This document shows, piece by piece, positions 5,564-7,325 of a stretch of DNA of 7,325 nucleotides. The position numbers were made by a program, and so were the translations under genes. The DNA lies in NCBI GenBank assembly GCA_937944035.1, contig CALDZQ010000305.1, positions 1 through 7,325 of the forward strand, written 5' to 3'. The notes under the pieces are model-generated. The model searched no databases. It saw nothing but the letters and a program-made list of their open reading frames with translations, and was not told where the DNA came from. Numbering within the stretch: position 1 is the stretch's first letter; each line of letters starts with the position of its first letter. Source of the stretch: an uncultured Neomegalonema sp. (GTDB lineage Bacteria; Pseudomonadota; Alphaproteobacteria; Rhodobacterales; Rhodobacteraceae).

Positions 5564-7189
5564 TTAGTGAGTGGGTTCTTTGACGATAGGCAGGGTCTCG
5601 AACGTGTGGGCCGGTGGAGGCGAAGGCAGCGTCCATTCCAGCGTGTCAGCGCCCTCCCCCCAAGGATTGTCAGCCACTTTCTGACCGCGCAGCAGGGTCC
5701 AGAACACGATGCCGATGAACAGGGCGAAGGAGGCGCCGGACAGGAACGCGCCGATGGATGACCACCAGTTCCAGCCTGCGAATGCTTCGTTATAGTCCAT
5801 GTAACGGCGCGGCATTCCGGCAAAGCCGAGGAAGTGCTGCGGGAAGAAGGTGATGTTCACACCGATGAACATCGACCAGAAGTGAACCTTGCCCCAGAAC
5901 TCAGGGTACTGGCGACCCGACATTTTGCCGAGCCAGTAGTACATGCCTGAGAACAGGCCCATCGCCGCGCCGATCGACATCACGTAGTGGAAGTGCGCCA
6001 CGACGTAGTATGTGTCGTGCAGCGCGCGGTCCACGCCGGCCTGCGAGAGAACGATGCCGGTCACGCCGCCGAGGGTGAACAGGAAGATAAAGCCGATGGC
6101 GAACAGCATGGGCGTTTCAAAGGTGATCGAGCCGCCCCACATGGTCGCGATCCAACTGAAGATCTTAATCCCGGTGGGTACGGCGATCACCATCGTCGCC
6201 AGCATGAAGTAGGCCTGCGTATCGGCGCTGATGCCGGAGGTATACATGTGGTGCGCCCAGACGACGAAGCCGAGGACGCCGATACCGATCATCGCCCAAA
6301 CCATGCCGAGATAGCCGAAGACGGGCTTGTTCGAGAAGGTCGAGATGACGTGGCTGACGATGCCGAAGGCGGGCACGATGATGATGTACACTTCAGGATG
6401 CCCGAAGAACCACAGCAGTTGCTGATAGAGAATCGGGTCGCCGCCGCCCGCCGGGTCGAAGAAGGCTGTGCCGAAGTTACGGTCGGTCAGCAGCATCGTG
6501 ATCGCGCCGGCGAGAACGGGCAGGGCGAGCAGGATCAGGAAAGCGGTGATGAAAATCGACCATGCGAACAGCGGGACGCGGAAGAGCGTCATGCCGGGCG
6601 CGCGCATGTTCAGGAAGGTCGTGATGATGTTGATCGCACCGAGGATCGAGGATGCACCGGACAGGTGAACCGCGAAAATCGCGAGGTCGACCGACATATT
6701 ATCCATCGTATTGGTCGTCGATAACGGCGCATAGAGCACCCAGCCGACGCCCGCTCCATCCCCCACAAACACCGAGAGAACGGCCAGTGTGCCGCCTGCG
6801 GTGAACAGCCAGAGGCTGAGGTTGTTCAGGCGCGGGAACGCCATGTCGGGCGCGCCGATATGCAGCGGCATGAAGAAGTTGCCGAAGCCGCCGAACAGGG
6901 CGGGAATCAGCACGAAGAACATCATCAGGATGCCGTGTGCCGTGATTGCCACGTTCCACATCTGACCATCCGGAGAGCCATCCGCGTTGGTCATGATCTG
7001 GACGCCCGGATACATCAACTCGGCACGCATCAGCATGGAGAAGATGATCGCGATCAGGCCGAGAAAGCCTGAAATCCAAAGGTACATGACCCCGATGTCT
7101 TTGTGGTTCGTGGAGCAAAACCAGCGGGTGAAAAAGCTGGGTTTGTCGTGGTGGTGGGCGTCGTCATGCCCGATGCTAACTTCTGCCAT
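5564..7189 (-). CDS. ctaD: Cytochrome c oxidase subunit I (aa3 type)
   Basis: The 541-residue protein is a full-length heme-copper oxidase catalytic subunit with 12 membrane helices. It reduces O2 to water and pumps protons across the inner membrane. All key residues are present: heme a ligands H85 and H401, heme a3 ligand H399, CuB ligands H264, H313 and H314, and the crosslinked tyrosine Y268 of GHPEVY. D-channel residues are D115, N122 and E266; the K-channel lysine is K342; the RR pair near the heme propionates is 461-462. E266 in HPEVY marks an A1-type oxidase. The C-terminal [19 protein letters not shown] is typical of alphaproteobacterial ctaD/coxA. A ribosome binding site (AGGGAG, 9 nt upstream) supports the start. 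The DUF2244 gene follows after 11 bp. The heme O synthase, assembly factor CtaG and subunit III genes often found downstream are absent here, as at solo ctaD loci of Rhodobacter and Paracoccus. Confidence 0.98.
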   Translation of the reverse strand: MAEVSIGHDDAHHHDKPSFFTRWFCSTNHKDIGVMYLWISGFLGLIAIIFSMLMRAELMYPGVQIMTNADGSPDGQMWNVAITAHGILMMFFVLIPALFGGFGNFFMPLHIGAPDMAFPRLNNLSLWLFTAGGTLAVLSVFVGDGAGVGWVLYAPLSTTNTMDNMSVDLAIFAVHLSGASSILGAINIITTFLNMRAPGMTLFRVPLFAWSIFITAFLILLALPVLAGAITMLLTDRNFGTAFFDPAGGGDPILYQQLLWFFGHPEVYIIIVPAFGIVSHVISTFSNKPVFGYLGMVWAMIGIGVLGFVVWAHHMYTSGISADTQAYFMLATMVIAVPTGIKIFSWIATMWGGSITFETPMLFAIGFIFLFTLGGVTGIVLSQAGVDRALHDTYYVVAHFHYVMSIGAAMGLFSGMYYWLGKMSGRQYPEFWGKVHFWSMFIGVNITFFPQHFLGFAGMPRRYMDYNEAFAGWNWWSSIGAFLSGASFALFIGIVFWTLLRGQKVADNPWGEGADTLEWTLPSPPPAHTFETLPIVKEPTH

Positions 7190-7198
7190 GCAGAACCG

Positions 7199-7204
7199 CT
7201 CCCT
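7199..7204 (-). promoter_or_regulatory. coxA ribosome binding site
   Basis: On the minus strand AGGGAG lies 9 nt before the ATG at 7187-7189. It supports [10 protein letters not shown] as the N-terminus. Confidence 0.65.
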
Positions 7205-7227
7205 ATTCGTCCGGCCACAGACGGGCC

Positions 7228-7250
7228 GCCGGTTAGATAACTTTACCGGC
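7228..7250. repeat. Inverted repeat upstream of coxA
   Basis: GCCGGT (7228-7233) and ACCGGC (7245-7250) form a perfect 6-bp inverted repeat with an 11-nt AT-rich loop, about 40-60 bp before the coxA start. No T run follows on either strand, so it is not a clear terminator. It could be an operator or a leader stem-loop. Confidence 0.4.
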
Positions 7251-7252
7251 TG

Positions 7253-7281
7253 TCTCTAGCCCAGCCTTTCGATGAAAACAA
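7253..7281 (-). promoter_or_regulatory. Weak promoter candidate for coxA
   Basis: On the minus strand TTGTTT (7276-7281) and TAGAGA (7253-7258) are 17 bp apart, each with three consensus matches. Transcription would start near 7246, within the inverted repeat at 7228-7250, giving a leader of about 57 nt. The rest of 7190-7325 shows no recognisable gene, and no coxB-like C-terminus is visible at the window edge. Confidence 0.22.
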
Positions 7282-7325
7282 TGCGGCGATATGGCCTTAA
7301 TTTCACTGTTTCGCTTTGTGGAAGG

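Noticed and set aside
5553..5636. Longer DUF2244 form starting at ATG 5636
   Set aside because: The added 28 residues would overlap the conserved coxA C-terminus in another frame and do not resemble DUF2244 proteins.
5987..6724. 245-codon plus-strand open frame inside coxA
   Set aside because: The product is His/Asp/Glu/Arg-rich antisense sequence to highly conserved oxidase codons; it is a codon-bias shadow.
7233..7325. Minus-strand frame open from the window edge to a TAA at 7233-7235, possibly the end of coxB
   Set aside because: The 30 translated residues do not resemble a CoxB C-terminus and are too few to judge; the region is treated as non-coding.

Overview
The window looks like chromosomal core sequence from a GC-rich alphaproteobacterium. 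The evidence is an A1-type aa3 oxidase subunit I, an MgtE transporter and a DUF2244 protein that all read like alphaproteobacterial family members, plus GC-rich third codon positions. I cannot fix the order. No RNA gene, mobile element, phage gene or CRISPR array is visible.

Layout, left to right. (1) Positions 17-1027, minus strand: a radical SAM iron-sulfur enzyme with many extra cysteines, function unassigned. (2) Positions 1028-1231: an intergenic region between divergent genes, with a weak promoter candidate for the radical SAM gene and a 13-codon ORF that overlaps the next gene's start. (3) Positions 1232-3518, plus strand: three genes joined by ATGA stop/start overlaps. They encode GspL/PilN-like, GspM-like (T2SSM_b type) and GspC-like proteins, the inner-membrane platform of a type II secretion system (T2SS). 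No secretin, ATPase, GspF or pseudopilin gene is in the window. (4) Positions 3522-4916, minus strand: the magnesium channel/transporter MgtE, convergent with the gspC-like gene with only 3 bp between stop codons. (5) Positions 4995-7189, minus strand: coxA/ctaD (cytochrome c oxidase subunit I), followed 11 bp later by a DUF2244 membrane protein, probably co-transcribed. (6) Positions 7190-7325: upstream region of coxA, with a ribosome binding site, an inverted repeat and a weak promoter candidate.

How the genes work together: gspL-M-C form one translationally coupled unit, in which GspL and GspM hold the ATPase to the inner membrane and GspC contacts the secretin. CoxA is the catalytic subunit of the terminal oxidase. 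DUF2244 follows it where many alphaproteobacteria have ctaB/ctaG/coxC, so a link to the oxidase is possible but unproven. MgtE has its own strong ribosome binding site and appears functionally separate.

I do not see a clearly new multi-gene system. The best leads are the unassigned radical SAM enzyme, the split-off T2SS platform operon, the coxA-DUF2244 pairing, and a 13-bp-paired hairpin at the start of the DUF2244 coding region.
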